A stretch of 64,000 nt of DNA. Source: Physcia stellaris. Lineage: Eukaryota > Ascomycota > Lecanoromycetes > Caliciales > Physciaceae. Every line of letters begins with the position of its first letter. Position 1 is the stretch's first letter. This document shows positions 45,257 through 57,732 of the stretch, one piece after another. The notes under the pieces are model-generated. The model was not told the DNA's origin. It did no database searches and worked only from the letters and a program-made list of their open reading frames with translations. The stretch spans positions 394,030-458,029 of the forward strand of contig JABSSW010000039.1 in assembly GCA_018902385.1 (NCBI GenBank), written 5' to 3'. Both the position numbers and the translations under genes were made by a program.

Positions 45257-46691
45257 GGTCGCAATAATGACGATCAAAGACCAGAGTCCCATCAACTTAA
45301 GACCCTCATTGAAAAGAACTCAATGACGTCGTGTAGCCTTCCATCGATTCGAGTATAGCGGTTACTGGTTGTGTGGTTGTACAAGGCTCTCATTGGATAC
45401 TCGATGCTTGTACCTGCAGCCACACTTGCTCGATTGGGCTGGGTCGTTCCGTCTTCCAGATAAGGAAGAATCGCGAAAAGATGTCGGATGACGTTATGAG
45501 TAAGGAAAGGATATGATATAGTGAATACCGGAACGAAAAGACCAGTGGCTATTTAGCTACTGATCTTGCTTGTGCTATTTCGATTTTGATGTCTTTCCTT
45601 CATGGGGTCACCGTTCGCTGAGCTAACTTGTTGCGGGTACAGGGCAAAAACATATAAACGATTTGGCACTTTCTGCTGTGTGTTATTCGTGCTGTAGTTT
45701 TGGAAAGGCACAATTGAAATCTGATCAAACATCGAGCAGAGAGAATGTGATCATAAGATTGCCAGTCATTGGTTGGTCCAATTTGGTCCCAACAGACCGA
45801 CCCACAGCTCAATCTCACATGTTCCCCAAAGTCGGAGATCGAACCGAGCATCAAGCTATAATCAGCTCAATTCCACAGCTTCGGATGTATTTCCGTAGGC
45901 GTTTACTAGAGAAACGTGCATGCTTGGGATTCTGCAAACCCCACACTTGTATGCATGATGCAGTTGACTCTTTCGGTACGAGGGGGAAGATCTGAGGTCT
46001 GATCCAATGGTGAGTTGAGTCTTAATCAGGACGAGTAAATGATGCATCTGGCTCAAAAGGGTTCTGCAGAGTATACGTCACTGAACCCGCTGCCGCTACT
46101 CACCCATTATGGATCTCGGTAACGGAGAGGAATCAACCGTCTCGGTACATAGAGTTGAGATTGAGTCCGAGAATCCTAGGAAAAGTTCTGACATGGCTTG
46201 CTAGCCGACCCGCCTAAACATCAGAAAAGATCAAAGGCATCTCCTCCCCTCCTGTTCTGATTAGTCTTTTGTTTTCCACAACTATTGCATTATCCACACG
46301 GGGACTTAGCGGCAAAGAAGGCAATAGAATCCGCCAGTCAACAAATCCAGGGGATACGACCTCCTCCTAGTAATCCCCGTGATCAAGGTGGGGTCCTTGA
46401 GATGGAGAAACCAATCGATTCACCTAAGAACCTTAGAAGAGCAAGACGGTTAGCAAAGGTTTTCCAACATCGGTATGCAGAAAACGACTTTTTCGGCTGA
46501 AGTTTGAACTATCGTGAAATTTGTGCTTGCTGCATCGAGTAAATGGCGCCGCTGTCTCTTGCGCGAAGTATCACGCCTATGCATGCATACCCCTCAGTTG
46601 AACATGCATCAGTCTCAAAGAAGACATCGTGAAAAGTCGAGAGAAATGCGTGCATCCTCGTCACGTTATCCAAAGCGGCCCTGTCCGCTAT
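45257..46691. other. Intergenic, border to the AT-rich block
   Basis: The 1.4 kb hold the membrane protein promoter and then normal-composition sequence up to the first LTR-like repeat at 46692. A 71-residue frame at 46285-46500 has no recognised motif. No gene or RNA gene is supported. Confidence 0.45.
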
Positions 46692-46857
46692 TGTCACGAG
46701 TAGAAATGCGTGATGCAGTTGTGGATAAATAAGTAGTTGATTAACTAAAAGAGTGTGCGCGAGAAAGTTATTTACATGCTCGTCTGGCGGCGCTAGCTCT
46801 ATTGAGATTGTCACGTGACGTCTCTGGAATCATTTTCGGAACAGTCTCTAACAACAT
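46692..46857. repeat. LTR-like direct repeat, left copy
   Basis: It begins TGTCACGAGTAG and ends near CTCTAACAACAT. It matches 48888-49053 over about 166 bp with around a dozen differences, all transitions. Most differences here read as T for C before C/T or A for G after A/G, so this copy is the more mutated one. Confidence 0.8.
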
Positions 46858-47187
46858 GTTCACTTTTTGAAAGAAAAGACGACGTTCTCGTCGTTTCACG
46901 AGTCTTTCAAGTTTTTCAGCTCTTCGTGCGATATTCATGATCTAGTACTTATGCGAATTGGCGATAAGAAATTCAGAAAATATGTCAGCAAATGCGAAAA
47001 AGTCAAAAAACGATCGAAAAAATAATCGAGACGAAGTTTTAAGACAAAAGAAATTTAACGAAACGTTTTCGCAATCATGCTTTGATGTAAAGATTGCAGA
47101 TTCGAGATTTTCGATCTTAATAAACGAACGTTTCAGACGATCGGAAAATCAAATCGATTAATATGACGAAACGTCAATTATTTTTTG

Positions 47188-47448
47188 TTAATTGATTGAC
47201 ATTTCGTTTTCGTCAAATTCGTTCTTCTCGACTTCATTCAGATGATATTCGTAAAAAACATTCTGAACGATCTCGATCAGATAAATTCGAAATTTATCGT
47301 CAACGAACGTTTTCGACGAAAACTTGATGTTGTCGCTCTGATCGTCACGATTGATGTACTGTTGACGATAAAAAAAATCGTTGAAAAACTGTTGTTGACG
47401 TTGATATGCGATTTGACGATTTTGACGTGAAATTTGACGATCGATCAT
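47188..47448 (-). pseudogene. Gag C-terminal fragment
   Basis: An 86-residue minus-strand frame rich in Gln, Arg, Asp and Asn (for example RQIAYQRQQQFFNDFFYRQQ) resembles the region after the Gag zinc knuckle in fungal gypsy elements. Overlapping frames have stops. No function is expected. Confidence 0.4.
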
Positions 47449-48100
47449 TTCGTGTCAAATCGAAATTTTGACATCGATGTTTTTCAAAAATCGCTTGATG
47501 ATGATTTGAACATGTGACTCGAATATATCGCGACGAAACAAAACGTCGATTCGATTTCATATTATAATCAATTGATTGAAAATATCGAAAAAATCGACGA
47601 TTTTGACATAACGAAACATTTGCAAAAATCACGTTCTAGAAATGATTTTTCGTTTGATATCATTCAACGAATATTTTTGATTCGTCAAACGACTTAGAAC
47701 GATCGAGATTCGAGTCTTAAAACGATTAATAAAAATTCGACTTCAGTTATCGAACTTGACGTTGCGAAATAAATTTCGATAATCGTCGTTAATTTCGATC
47801 GTGTATCATTTCAAAACATCGTCACGCAAACATGCAATAACGAAATTCACGATAATTTTCTCGTCATGTTGCTTGATCATGTTTTGTAAACGTTCAACGA
47901 AAACATACACGTTTTTGTAAAACACGTGTTTGCTCGAATGAACGATGATTGTGAACGATTTATTCTTTTCTTGTTTTTGAGTCAAAAAAATTCAATTTTT
48001 CGACTTTGAATTTCGATGCGAAATTGTCGAAAACTAAAAAAAATAAAATTCGTCTGAGAACATCAAATGCAAACTGTTTTGACTCGCGAATGATCGAATT

Positions 48101-48337
48101 TCAAAATGCTGACGAGAAGATAAAACGCTCAGAAAATGTCGATGCAAAAAATGCAAAAAATTTTGACGTTGTGAAAACGATTTGAATCAAAAGTTGATTG
48201 AATGTTTCTGATAAAATTCGAACTAAAATCGCTTTTACTGCTTTCTGTATGATGATTTGTAAGAAAATTTTTTTTTTCAAATCGTTTTCGAATTTTATAG
48301 AAATCAATTCGTCAACGAAATTACGTAAATCGTTCAT
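48101..48337 (-). pseudogene. Gag capsid fragment
   Basis: A 78-residue minus-strand frame with the pattern FENDLKKKIFLQ...ILVRILSETFNQLL resembles capsid helices of LTR-element Gag proteins. The surrounding sequence is broken and heavily mutated. Confidence 0.4.
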
Positions 48338-48887
48338 TTGATTTTGATCAAATTCAGAAACAATTTGTCATTGATTCGATTTGCTGAAAACGACAAAAAA
48401 AAACTGATTCGAAAACGAAATCGACGAACGAATAATTTCGAATTGTTTGTCGAAAAATTTGCTGAAAAAATTCGACGAAATGACATTTTTGTTCTTGATC
48501 ATCGAAACAAACTGAGTTTTTTGAACTTGTTGATCGATTTCGAAAACATCGTTGTCGCTGTCTTGAAATGTAAAATTTTCGATTTTTGAAATCATCGAAA
48601 ATTGTTTGCGATCGCGTTCTGAAATCATCGTTGATTTAGCGAAAGACTATCGACGAAAATTGAATTATTGTAAATTATCAAAAAAATCGTTTATCGAATT
48701 TTAAAAATCTGCTTAATGAAATGCAGACTCGAATAAATGACGAGAAATTGCAAAAATTATCAAATGAATCGTTGTTTTTCGCGTTTGAAATAAATTATCA
48801 ATGAATCGTTTACAGAAATTTAGAATTTGCTATGTTTTGCAAAAACTGAATATGACGAAAAACAAATCGATAAATGATGTTATCAAT

Positions 48888-49053
48888 TGTCACGAATAGA
48901 AATGCGTGATGCAGTTGTGAGTAAATAAGTAATTGATTAACTAGAAGAGTGTGCGCGAGAAGGTTATTTACATGCTCGTCTGGCGGCGCTAGCCCTATTG
49001 AGACTGCCACGTGACGTCTCTGGAACCATCTCCGGAACAGTCTCTAACAACAT
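48888..49053. repeat. LTR-like direct repeat, right copy
   Basis: It begins TGTCACGAATAG and ends CTCTAACAACAT. It keeps more CC, CT, GG and AG dinucleotides than the left copy and passes directly into the normal-composition island. It therefore sits at a sharp composition border. Confidence 0.8.
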
Positions 49054-49741
49054 ATCTGCTTCTTTATATTGCCTCCCACCTCTCTCCACTTCTTGGATAT
49101 GCTCGGGCTGTCTTTGTCTCCAATCAGCCATCGTTCTCCTCTCCTTCAACAACTTTTCAAGCATGCGCAACCTTGAGAACGCTTCAGAGCCCCTCCACGT
49201 GTCAGGATGAGATTATTTTCTCGCTCGTCTTGTTAACCAATTGCCATCGTCCTGGCTAAGAGCTGGCCAATATATTTTTTACTGAATAGAACAGTATTAA
49301 TGTACCGCCGGGCGTCGGTCATGAGAAGCCGATCAAGCCACTGTGTGCTAGAACACCTGCAATGTCGAAATACTTTTTGGTCCTACTGCTCTTATGCTCG
49401 CGAGCCCACATATGTTGGAGTGGGGAAGAGCAACTGCTCTGAAGCTCATGTATGCAAACCCCTCAGAGAACCCTGCAGCTGTCCAAACCTGGCTGTACTG
49501 TCCAGAGGCAAGTAAACGGAATGCATACGTAGCCACGTACAGATTTAGTGCATAATGTGGTCACCGCACTCACACTTATTCCACCTTTCCCTCAACTCTT
49601 TTTTTACTCTTCAGCGAATTCGCCGAGACCCTCCAAACCCACTCTCACCATCTTAGCCTTGAATTCTGACCCCAACATTCACCTTCCTACCCTAAAGTCC
49701 TTCTACACCACAAAAGAGATCAAAATTCACGCTCGCAGACA
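49054..49741. other. Normal-composition island, upstream of the secreted protein gene
   Basis: This stretch keeps normal GC content between two AT-rich blocks. It may include more of the LTR (a TATA-like TTTATATTGCC at about 49063-49074) and the promoter of the small secreted protein, with a pyrimidine-rich leader at 49565-49620. No gene is seen. Confidence 0.45.
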
Positions 49742-50320
49742 ATGAGACTTCTATACCTGCTTCTGCCTTTGCTACCAGCACTCACCGTCCTAGCCCTACC
49801 AGCTGGGCAGGATGTCTTTGATGGGCGTCAGGACACCTTCGATATTCTAGTTACGATCGGGCTCAAACAGCATGCTGAACAGACTTGTGTCCCCAAATTC
49901 CGTACGTCGCTCCGTCTTTCTGTTTTTCTAAGTGTCTTCCCCAGGTTCTTGACAGAATAGTTCGATCCTTGGATTTGGTGACGGCGAAAGCCGTCCACTT
50001 CCGATCCAGGTTTTCGTTGTGTCGATGTCGGTCTTCTTTGAGATACAGATGAAATCTGTCAGTCTCGATGCCTTTCACGGGTCTTGGGGGTTGGAGCTGG
50101 CGCGTTGGGCCTACGTACTACTTGCTATTCTTTGGTCTTTGTGTGACCATTTCATCTGTTGAGCCTCCGATGGATACTGACGGAACATTTGTGCCTGGCA
50201 GAGTTCTGTCATAAATTCGACGTTCTCGTACCGTGCTGTTCAGATGCACCTTATTGCCATTACTGTAATGGTGATGCGGGCGGGCGAACGATCTGCCACA
50301 CGACCCCAGATTGTTCGTAA
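49742..50320 (+). CDS. Small cysteine-rich secreted protein (effector-like)
   Basis: Exon 1 (49742-49901) and exon 2 (50202-50320) give 92 residues in an exact frame. The intron is 300 nt, long for this window, with GTACGT at the start and GGCAG at the end. Residues 1-21 (MRLLYLLLPLLPALTVLALPA) form a clear signal peptide. The mature part has eight cysteines spaced C-x6-C-x8-CC-x5-C-x2-C-x9-C-x5-C, the C-C-CC-C-C order also found in knottin-like folds. I do not recognise a family. The size, signal, cysteines and location in a repeat-rich block are typical of fungal effector candidates. Role and host are unknown, and an extra small exon in the intron is possible. Confidence 0.6.
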
Positions 50321-51597
50321 CGTGAGCCTGCTAGGATCAAGGGTGAGGGAAAGGGTCTTAGAGATGACGCCTGGAGATGCGGTGAATGGTAGTGATGGGA
50401 GAATTTAGATTGAGAAGCAAATAGCCATCAGAAAAGTGACTCACTAGCACATCGTCAAAACGTACGAAATAGTATGATGTAATGCCTTCAAAAATAGTCT
50501 TGATGAATGATAGATATCTAAATGTAAATATGTACAAATTGCATATTTCATGAAAATGTTTCATAAACAGCCGAATGTCATGTCAAACAAAATTAACTTT
50601 ATCAATTTTAGTTTTCGTTGTTCAATCATTTTCGCATTTTTTTTTGTCAAATTTTTTTTTTCATAACAAGTTGTCGTTTTCGACAACAACAACAAATCGT
50701 TTGAATAACGCGTTATGCGAATCAACGTATAACAATGCGTCATGATTTTCAAAAATAATGCAAAACAAAACGTGATGTGATTGTAAAACGAAATCGAATT
50801 CAAACGTTATTTGAAATGATTGAAAATCGAAATTAATAAATTCAATTTTTTGTTCAATGATCAATTATATTGTATTCGACATCGCAATAATTTATTGTCG
50901 AAATCATGTTATGTTTCGAAATTCTCGTTATTTCGTTTTATTTGATTTTGTATGATGTTGAAATAATTGTTTGTTTCGAATTACGTTTGTTAATTTGTCA
51001 ACAAAAAATTTTAACGACGATTAAAATTTTCATAAACAAAATTTCGAAACGTTTGTTTTTTCGTTTTTTTTTACGTATTTTTTTTATCATTTTTTTACGT
51101 GTTTTTTTTCAAGTTTTTCATCATCGAAAACTTTTTTTCGTTGATTTTGCGCAAGTATTCAATACGTTCACGAAAAATTCGCAATTGATTTTCATGATAT
51201 GTATTCGAAATTGATTTGTTTTCGAATGTTTTGAATTTGTAATTTGATTCGTGTTTTTTATCGAAATTTGTTATCACGAATGATTCGTTTCAACGTGATT
51301 TTGTTTTATTGTGTGTTGAATTCGAATTTCTAAAAAATACAATCTGTTCGAAAAGATATTTTTGTTGTTTGACGTCGACGTCATATCGTTTTTTCATTTT
51401 TTGTTTCGTTTTTTCAATACGTTTGACAATATTTTTGCGAAATTTTTCACGTCGTGTCATGTGATTTCAAATGTACGATGTCATTTTCTCAAACGTTAAT
51501 AACACGATTTTTTCATTTCGAATGATTGTTTGAACAAAACTGATTGTCGCGAATATACGTGATTCGATTTCGAAAATTATTTCGTCAAATGAATAAT

Positions 51598-51795
51598 TCA
51601 AATGCTCAATATGTTTTTCATTACATGTAAAAATCGTTCGACGTAACGTATCGACGAAATTTTCGTTTTTTTTTTCATTTTGTTCATTGCAACACGTAAA
51701 ATTCTATTGATTCGTTTTATCATTTTCATTGATTTATGTGATTGATTTGATGTTTGAATAGAAACGATATTGAAATTTTTGAACGTTTCGATCAT
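51598..51795 (-). pseudogene. Integrase catalytic-core C-terminal fragment
   Basis: The frame contains MVKRINRILRVAMNKM-like sequence (seen as MIKRINRILRVAMNKM), matching the helix after the catalytic Glu of retroelement integrases. Mutation has removed the Glu context. No activity is expected. Confidence 0.45.
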
Positions 51796-52134
51796 TTTCG
51801 ACGATTTGAATGTTGTATCGACGTTTCAATAAATTGCAACAAACATAAAATGTTCATTAATTTTATGATATTCGAACGTCTGTTTTACATTTTCGATTTT
51901 TGTGTTGAAAATTGAATATGAAAATAAACGTTTCGAAAAGTAATTTATCATGTTGCAAATATGTTTGTAATCGTATTTTGAAAATTTTGATCAATCAATG
52001 AAATCAATGTCGAATAAATTATATGATTGATAAATTTGAATAAATTTCAATGATATTGTTTTCATTGTCGATGTTCATAAAACACATTTCATGCATTCTT
52101 GTACGTAAATTTTGACGTTCGAAATTATATATGA

Positions 52135-52332
52135 TCAATATATTTTATTTTTGATACGAGCGAATACTATATTAATAAAAAAATAATTTGTTTCGTTATG
52201 CATTTTTTGTAACAATGATGCAATTTCGTTTTTCTGTAAACAAACGCAATATTCATTTTTGTATTTGTGTAATAATCGTTTGTTCGTTTCGTCGTATCGA
52301 TAAATATTTATTTTGCGTTTAAATGTTGTCAT
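52135..52332 (-). pseudogene. Integrase zinc-binding domain fragment
   Basis: The frame ends MHNETNYFFINIVFARIKNKIY, which aligns with the HHCC domain of gypsy integrases (H-x3-GHFG...). The second His of the pair reads Tyr here. The fragment lies upstream (minus strand) of the core fragment at 51598-51795, as expected. Confidence 0.5.
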
Positions 52333-52904
52333 TGTTATTTTATTTATTTCAGATGTTTGATTTCATGCGTAATATTTGTAAATATTCGAATATCATTCGT
52401 CATTGATGTAATTTGATTCAATTGTTTCGTTTTCGTCATTGATCGTTATTGTTGTTAATAGATTTCGAAACGTATTTTTTTCAACTTTTTGTACATCAAA
52501 TTCGAACGATGATACGTTTTTTTTGAATGTGATTCAATCAACAAAACATGTCGAAAATATTTCTTTTTATAACAAGTTTTATGATATATTTTCGAAACGA
52601 TTTTGTCATCGTATTTTTCAATTCGTTTTTTTTCGATTTTCGTTTGACAATTTTTTGAACATGTTACGATATTTTTTTTTTCTGTTTTTCAAAGTCATTC
52701 GTCATCGTTCACATGTTTGATCGTTTTCTGATACAAATTCTTGACGAGTTGATTTGATTCACAATTTTCGACGTTGTAAATAATTCGTGATAAATCGTTT
52801 GCAACGACGTTTTTTTCGTTCTCGATATATTTCAATTTGATATTGTGCATTCTGAATTTGTTAATTTAACGTGCGTAAATATTTTCGTGTTTTTTGACGT
52901 TCAT

Positions 52905-53095
52905 TGTCAGAAATCGTATTTGACTAAAAAAATAACAAATAACAAAACGAAAATATTTGATTTAGAAAACAAATATGTACATGAAAATCGAAAATCAAAA
53001 ATAAATTGTGCGTCAAATTTTGATCGCGCTAATTCGATGTGAATTTTCGTTAATAAAATAAATTTTCAATCGAGATTTCAAACATGTTCGTAACA
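52905..53095. repeat. Left LTR of the nested element
   Basis: 191 bp, TGTCAGAAATCG ... TTCGTAACA. It differs from the right LTR at 8 positions, all transitions, with no indels. TG...CA termini are standard for LTRs. Confidence 0.88.
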
Positions 53096-54264
53096 TTATT
53101 TTTTCGTTTTTTTCAAATTTCGTTTCGAAACGAATAATTCATTTTTTTTATCGATCGACATTGCAAAAAAATTCGTTGATTATAATTCAAATATCTGTTT
53201 GAACATAATTGACGTTGAAAATTTCAAAACAAATGCGATAAACGTGAAAAAATAAATTCGAAAACAGAAAATGTGCGAAAAAAAAAAATAAATATATGCG
53301 ACGAAAATGAAAATCTTGTTGAAAATTTTGATCGCGAAAATATTTGCAAATTAATATAATGAAACGATCGATATTTCAAAATCAAACGAAAACAAAAACG
53401 AAAATCGAAACAACAAAACGATATCGATTTCGCGAACGTATGTTGTTTCAAATTTTTCGAATTTGATTTTTTCGAATTTTTATTAATCGACGCGTTTTGA
53501 TTGATTGCAAATATTCGAAATAAAGTTTGTTAACAACAAACAAACAAACAAAAATTTGTGAAAAAAACGAATTGAATTGATTGCGTGATAAATTCATATT
53601 GATTGTTGTTTTTCATTTTTTCATGTCATTTGTTTTCGTATCGCTGTTGATGTAAAAAATTCATTTTTTGTTAATGTTTTGATTGCGAAAATGTAAAAAA
53701 TCGAAAAAAACAACGCATGCGTTTTTGATGTTATTGAAACAAATTCATTAATCATTGTAACGAATTAATTGAATGTCATTAAAACGAGCAAAAACGTTAA
53801 AATTGACGAATCGAAACGAAACGTATTCAAATTTTTTTGTTTGAAATTTTGAATGATTATTTGTTGATTTGAAATAAATGATTTGATATATATGTAATTT
53901 TTATTTTTCTTTTTATCAAACGATGTTTCAACGTTTCAAAAAGATGATTATTGTAAAAATCATTTTGATGTAAATGAACGAATTGATTCGAAAACATAAA
54001 AATCGTTTATTGATTGAATGTCGATTGATTTCGACGAACAAGAAAATCGATTATTGATTGTCGTTGTAACAAATTCATTGATTGATTGATTTTCAAAACA
54101 AAAAAATCAATTGTTGAATCGTTTCGTTGATCTGAAAATGTTTTATGTAAATTTTATTCAATTCACGAAAATTCGTTTTGTGATTTCGTGACTTTTTCAA
54201 AAAATTTGAATTGAACGTTAAATGAACAACATTCATCGTTTGCAAAGACAAAATTTCACATTTT

Positions 54265-54420
54265 GACGATTTTCTTTTGATTTGCGTATTTTTACAAATG
54301 ATTCGACGATTTTCTTTTGATTTGCGTATTTTTACAAATAATTTGACGATTTTTTTTTAAATTTGCGTATTTTTACAAATTGTTTGACGATTTTTTTTAA
54401 TTATTCGCGTATATCGACGA
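54265..54420. repeat. Tandem repeat, about 40-bp unit, nearly four copies
   Basis: Units begin with GACGAT at 54265, 54305, 54345 and 54386 and share a GCGTATTTTTACAAAT core. The fourth copy is degenerate. The array lies inside the nested LTR element near its right LTR. Confidence 0.85.
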
Positions 54421-54643
54421 ACAATTCACGAAAACAAAATTTGATCGAATGTCAATTAATTTCGCAAAATTCAAAACGAAAAATCGCGTGTTAAAAACAA
54501 TAAATCATCGTCATTGCTGATTAATAAAATGTGTTGAAAACGTTATCGTCACAAATTGATCGATTTTGTTTTTTTTTATTCGTTGATCGTTTGATAACGA
54601 ATATGAAATTTACATCGTTCGTCACGATGAAAATCAAATATAA

Positions 54644-54834
54644 TGTCAGAAATCGTGTTTGACTAAAAGAATAACAAATAACAAAACGAAAATATTTGAT
54701 TTAAAAAACAAATATGTACATGAAAATCGAAAATCGAAAATAAATTGTGCGTCAAATCTTGATCGCGTTAACTCGATGTGAATTTTCGTTAATAAAATAA
54801 ATTTTCAATCGAAATTTCAAACATGTTCGTAACA
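54644..54834. repeat. Right LTR of the nested element
   Basis: 191 bp, same termini as the left LTR, followed at once by the TTCAT target duplicate. Confidence 0.88.
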
Positions 54835-55482
54835 TTCATGAATTCAACAAGAAATTTGTAATTCGTGTGTATCGTTGAAATTTTCTTTGCATTGAAATAA
54901 TGTTCGTGTTTTTCAATGAAATAAACGATTGCAAACAATTCTTTTTATGTAAATGTCGTAATTGCATTGAATTGATGTAAAATTGTACAAATCGAATAAA
55001 ATAAATTTTATTTTATCGTTTTGCAATTGTCGAATGTATATTGCGATATTTCATTTCGATGCGTTTGTAAATGTTTCAATTGAAAAATTAAAATTATGAT
55101 CGAACATGTTCATGACGTTAATCGCAAATTTTTTGAATATCAAAAACGTCAAATTTTCGAATACAATTCATTTTCATTCGATTGTTTTGTTCTGAAAACG
55201 TTAAAGAAATTTCGTTATTTCGTCGAAATTTAATATTCATTTGCGTGTAACATTGATTATTTTTATGAAATTTTTTATTTTCGTTTTGTTTTGCGACACA
55301 AATCAATTGCGTATTTTGTTTATTGTTTTTTGTTTAATGTTGAATGAATTTTTTATATTAAACATTTGATTTAAACATTTGATTTTCAATATTTCAATAC
55401 GTAATTTATCGAAAAATATTTTCATTTTATTTCACATCAAACGCGAAAAAAATTGCTGTATTAAAAAATTGTATAATTGTTA

Positions 55483-55956
55483 TTAAATTTCGAATTCGTT
55501 AAATATGTTATCGATATAAAATTCAACATTCGAATTTGATTTATTTGTATTATATAACAATAACGATTTCGATTCAAACGTAAAAATAATTTTCAATAAT
55601 ATGTTCATAAATTCCGTGAACGTGAACGACGACGTTTTAATTTTTTGCGATATTTTCGTTGATTGCAATTGATTTATTTCTGATATATAAAATGTTAAAT
55701 AATGACGATTTTCTGAATGTATTGACATTTTTCAATATTCATGTTTCATATCGATTTCGAAAAACATTTTTCATTTCGAATTCGATATCAATTTTTGTAT
55801 TTTTTTGAACAATTTCATCGTATTTTTCTGTGAATTTTCATAAATGTAATGATAATTGAAAATGAAACGATTTTTTTCATTTTTTTTCGAAATCAATTTG
55901 AATAAAAAACTGAATTGAGAAATACGATCATTTGTTGTCATTGTTTTTTCATACAT
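55483..55956 (-). pseudogene. Reverse transcriptase fragments (gypsy type)
   Basis: Frame 55956-55771 has FNYHYIYENSQKNTMKL-like finger sequence. Frame 55728-55483 has MSIHSENRHYLTF, SFTFTEFMNILL and FYIDNIF, the last matching the YxDD catalytic box with the second Asp changed to Asn. The change fits G-to-A mutation. The enzyme is dead. Confidence 0.55.
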
Positions 55957-57732
55957 GTTCGCATCAATGTTTTTCTGAATGATTTCGCGAAATTTTCATT
56001 TTTTATTATTAATTAAACGTGATTGTCGTGTTACGTACGATTTCAAATTTTGACGTGAATAAATTCGATGAATAATTAAATTTGTAACAGAAATTTCGAC
56101 AATATCGTTAATTATTGCATCACGATAAATTCAAATCAATTGTAAAAATTTCAGTCGTTTCGAATTTGATACGTCACGTTCAATTTCGATTTTTTGAGTT
56201 TTGTTTCATTTTTTCAAAAATTTCAATGATTGTGATTCGTCAATAATTCGTCGAATATAATGTCGTTGAATAAAAAATGACGTAAAAATGAAATTATCGA
56301 CGACAACATTGATATTTAAAACTGTATTGTTGACGTGAAATTTCTCGATTGCATTTTTTTTTCATTCGATTTTTTTGTTTATTTCAATGCAATAAACATT
56401 TTATGTTTTCAAAATATTTATATTTCATTTTCTTATCATTCAGAATCGTTTGAATTTGTAATATACGATATTTATGAAAATTCGCATTCGTTTCATGATG
56501 TTTTAAACAAACGTATTCGATATTACAACGACACGTCGAATTGATTTCGTAAAAAATAATTTCATTCAATTTTATTTTGAAAATTCGAAATGTCGATTTC
56601 GAAACAATTTTTTCATCATTTTTTTATTATCAATATCAATATGTTTTTCAATTTTCATTTTAACGCGTGAACGTTTTTTATGATTATTCGCAAAATTTAT
56701 TGAAAAATTTCGTCGTTGTCGATATCGTTAAAATCGTTTGAATCGTTATCATTAAATTCGTCGATATCAAAATTTGTTTCGTCAAACGAACTTTTTCATT
56801 TTTTTTTTTTTTTTTATGACGATCATTCATGATTTTTTTAATTCGTTTGTTTTTTTTAATCGTTTTTATTATGTTTTTGATTAACGCGAATTCAACAATT
56901 TCAAAAAAATTGATGATAATCGAATTTTCGTTCAGCATTTTGTTATCGATCGTGATAATTTTAATTTTAATATTCAATTGAATTTTCACTGTTTTGAATC
57001 ACGAAAAATCTAATAGAAATTTCGTATTCATTGCGTTTGAATTCACGAATGCAAAAAAACGACGTTTGATATTTTTCGCATTGATGTTAAACATAATTCA
57101 ATGATTCAAAACATTACGATATTCGTTAATCATTGTCATTGTTATTTGATGTTTGACGAATTCGTTCGTGTAATGAAATTTCAATTTCATAATTTGAATT
57201 TATTTGTTGTCGATTAAAATTAAATCAAAATTTTAATCTGTTTTGACATGTTGATATTCGAACGAATAACGTGTTGTGTTTTTTTTCTTTGCAATACAAC
57301 GAGCATTTCGAATACGATAAAATTTTTGTTGATTTCAATTCATTTTTTCGTCATTTTTTTGATGTTTGATTTCAACGTTGACAAATCAATTTGTGTTAAA
57401 TTTATTTTAAAAATTTCGATGTTAATAAAAATTTGTTTTTTTCGTGATTTGCGCGAAACAAAAATCAATGGTTTGAATTCATTTTTAAAAAAAAAATGAA
57501 ATAACACAAAATTGAATAACGATCATGATAATAATATTGTTTTTCAGAATTTTCTGAACATTAACGAAAAGTTTGTTTTTCAAAACATTAATTTTCTTTA
57601 ACTTTTTGAATTTGTCAATGTTTTTTTTTATTTTTTTATTTTTTGACAAATATTGTTGTTGATATTTTCTCGATGAATTTAAATAATTTCGTTGCAAATT
57701 TTTTTTTACGTCAAATGCGTCATCGTTATATT

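Larger units (their letters stand above)
46692..49053 (-). mobile_element. Ty3/gypsy-type element, gag-only, with paired terminal repeats
   Basis: Two direct repeats of about 166 bp (46692-46857 and 48888-49053) flank roughly 2 kb of AT-rich, mutated sequence. Minus-strand frames inside resemble retroviral-like Gag, and I find no protease, reverse transcriptase or integrase, so pol appears deleted. If the repeats are LTRs, the 5' LTR is the right-hand copy. No clean target duplication is seen at these limits, so the true LTR ends may differ. Confidence 0.6.
52905..54834. mobile_element. Complete small non-autonomous LTR element, nested
   Basis: Two 191-bp LTRs (52905-53095 and 54644-54834), each starting TGTCAG and ending GTAACA, flank 1548 bp with no coding frame of any retroelement protein. 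The 5 bp before the left LTR (52900-52904) and after the right LTR (54835-54839) are both TTCAT, a perfect target duplication. This is the layout of a TRIM/LARD-like element mobilised in trans. It is inserted in an older gypsy element. All 8 differences between the LTRs are transitions, so it was mutated after insertion. Confidence 0.88.

Noticed and set aside
46285-46500. 71-residue frame near the block border
   Set aside because: No recognisable domain or partner exon.
50906-51214. Plus-strand frames of 60-100 residues in the AT-rich block as genes
   Set aside because: They are Phe/Ile/Leu-rich translations of T-rich DNA; coding relics are on the minus strand.
54265-54420. CRISPR-like array
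   Set aside because: The units are contiguous tandem copies without distinct spacers, in a fungal transposon.
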